This document shows, in pieces, positions 63,078 to 64,000 of a stretch of 64,000 nucleotides of DNA. The notes beneath the pieces are model-generated. The model was not told where the DNA came from. It was given only the letters and a program-made list of their open reading frames with translations, and searched no databases. How positions within the stretch are numbered: position 1 is the first letter of the stretch; each line of letters begins with the position of its first letter. Position numbers and translations under genes: made by a program. Source of the stretch: an uncultured Bacteroidota bacterium (GTDB lineage Bacteria; Bacteroidota; Bacteroidia; Bacteroidales; P3); the NCBI GenBank assembly GCA_902790215.1, contig CADAQX010000016.1:1-64000 (forward strand). Direction: 5' to 3'.

Positions 63078-64000
63078 ATGAAGAAACGGCTTGTATTGAC
63101 GGTTGTTTTGGTGGGCTGCTGGGTGGCAGCCAATGCCCAGATGTCGGAGGTGAACGATTGCCTCCGTTTTCTGCCCTCACGCATGGCAAATCACGTCCGC
63201 ACTGAGAGGGAGTATCGACTCTCCACCGGAGCGACGGGTACCCGCAGTCTGGTGGCAACCATCCGCTACGACCGGCAGGGATACATGACCTACCATCGTT
63301 ATGGGTCGGAGATGCCCGACAGCATCGAGTGCACTTACGACTCACTCAATCGGCTGGTACAGTGGAAAAGCGCTGAGCGCCGTTGGGACAACGACAGCCA
63401 GCGGATGGTGATGGGCAGTCTTATCGTCGAAAACTTTGACTATACTCCCGACGGGTTGGTCAGCCTCGTCCGAACGGTTATATACGACCGCGTCAACGCT
63501 AAAATCGATACCACAGTCATTACCTACCGCCTTATCCATCTGGAACGCTCCGGCTGGGGTGTTACGGAGTGCGATTATGCCTATTACGAAAGGGGATCGT
63601 TGGGTGAGGTGGTGACGGTGGAAACTGATACCTGCAGTTTCCGTCGTGAGTACGACACTGAGGGTCACCTGCTGCACCAGACCTATACCAACGAAGTCGG
63701 CTCGCGCGGGTTAGACAACTACGAAGAGCGTTACGCCTACGACAGAGAGGGCCGCGTGCTGTACGAGATTATATGCAGTTATGGCGGATGCGACTCGATG
63801 GCCTATCGCTACGGCGCGAAAGGCAACGTGGTGGAGAAGTCGGGCAAATCGTGGGTACAAGGCATTGAGTCGGATATTGTTGTTCGTTTAAGTCCCGAGG
63901 GTTTCCCCATTGAACGCACAGAAGTCTTTTACCCGCCGGAGGGAGACGAATCAGCGGAGCGCAGAGTCACCCGCACATGGTATGATGCCAAAGGCAGTGT
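63078..64000 (+). CDS. Secreted YD-repeat-like protein (partial)
   Basis: An open frame of 307 codons from ATG at 63078 runs off the right edge without a stop. The signal peptide MKKRLVLTVVLVGCWVAANA ends before QMSEVNDC. The mature part has irregular repeats of the form YDxxGxxxxxxY (IRYDRQGYMTYHRYG, EYDTEGHLLHQTY, YAYDREGRVLYEI, WYDAKG), similar to RHS/YD repeats. Probably a surface or lipoprotein-like beta protein. The C-terminus, where a T9SS domain might be, is outside the window. Confidence 0.85.
   Translation, partial: MKKRLVLTVVLVGCWVAANAQMSEVNDCLRFLPSRMANHVRTEREYRLSTGATGTRSLVATIRYDRQGYMTYHRYGSEMPDSIECTYDSLNRLVQWKSAERRWDNDSQRMVMGSLIVENFDYTPDGLVSLVRTVIYDRVNAKIDTTVITYRLIHLERSGWGVTECDYAYYERGSLGEVVTVETDTCSFRREYDTEGHLLHQTYTNEVGSRGLDNYEERYAYDREGRVLYEIICSYGGCDSMAYRYGAKGNVVEKSGKSWVQGIESDIVVRLSPEGFPIERTEVFYPPEGDESAERRVTRTWYDAKGS

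Overview
The window looks like a chromosome segment of a member of the Bacteroidales (Bacteroidota), probably a gut or rumen lineage known from metagenomes; I cannot name a species. The evidence is the recurring promoter element TAnnTTTG (often TATCTTTGCA), secreted fibronectin-type-III proteins with type IX secretion (T9SS) C-terminal sorting domains, a tmRNA tag reading GENNYALAA, an EFR1-type ferredoxin, a class II ribonucleotide reductase, and a rpsL-rpsG-fusA-rpsJ ribosomal operon without tuf.

Layout. 1-4.5 kb: the end of a probable nucleotidyltransferase, a small operon (lipoprotein, ECF sigma factor, membrane protein), a secreted C69 dipeptidase on the minus strand, and a conserved unknown protein. 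4.5-6.5 kb: tRNA-Glu, rpsT, tRNA-Asp and tmRNA, followed by inverted pieces of the tmRNA 3' end and the first copy of a ~245-bp dispersed repeat. 6.7-15.4 kb: two tandem secreted T9SS proteins, the second 2292 residues long. 15.5-18.1 kb: B12-dependent ribonucleotide reductase (minus strand). 18.4-37.1 kb: an accessory island. 37.5-38.3 kb: an EFR1 ferredoxin. 38.6-57.1 kb: the S10-spc-alpha ribosomal supercluster through rpoA and rplQ. 57.2-58.5 kb: enolase. 58.6-64 kb: secreted, lipoprotein and T9SS genes with more dispersed repeats.

The island is the most interesting part. It holds an archaeal-type ATPase, a DUF4143-type ATPase, a WYL-domain regulator, an AlbA_2 (Schlafen-like) ATP-binding regulator, an AT-rich two-gene operon of very large ATPases (1555 and 608 aa) that I cannot assign to a named system, a pair of paralogous small proteins, an AbiEi/AbiEii toxin-antitoxin pair with a 20-bp perfect palindrome at its promoter, and a PIF1-like helicase. 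Five sites in it carry the same promoter module: an inverted repeat GCGCA-N7-TGCRC exactly 10 bp upstream of the TAnnTTTG element, followed by a conserved GCAGYCGAAAA start region. One of these modules precedes the WYL gene. My inference is a small regulon, perhaps a phage-defence or stress network, under shared (possibly WYL-protein) control.

In the ribosomal cluster, S19 lacks about 15 internal residues, L18 lacks its usual N-terminus, and L23 has an insertion of about 20 residues. These are either lineage features or small assembly deletions and should be checked against reads. Three ~245-bp repeats (6.2, 20.4 and 61.8 kb) and a ~54-bp hairpin-forming repeat behind secreted-protein genes are dispersed elements I do not recognise.
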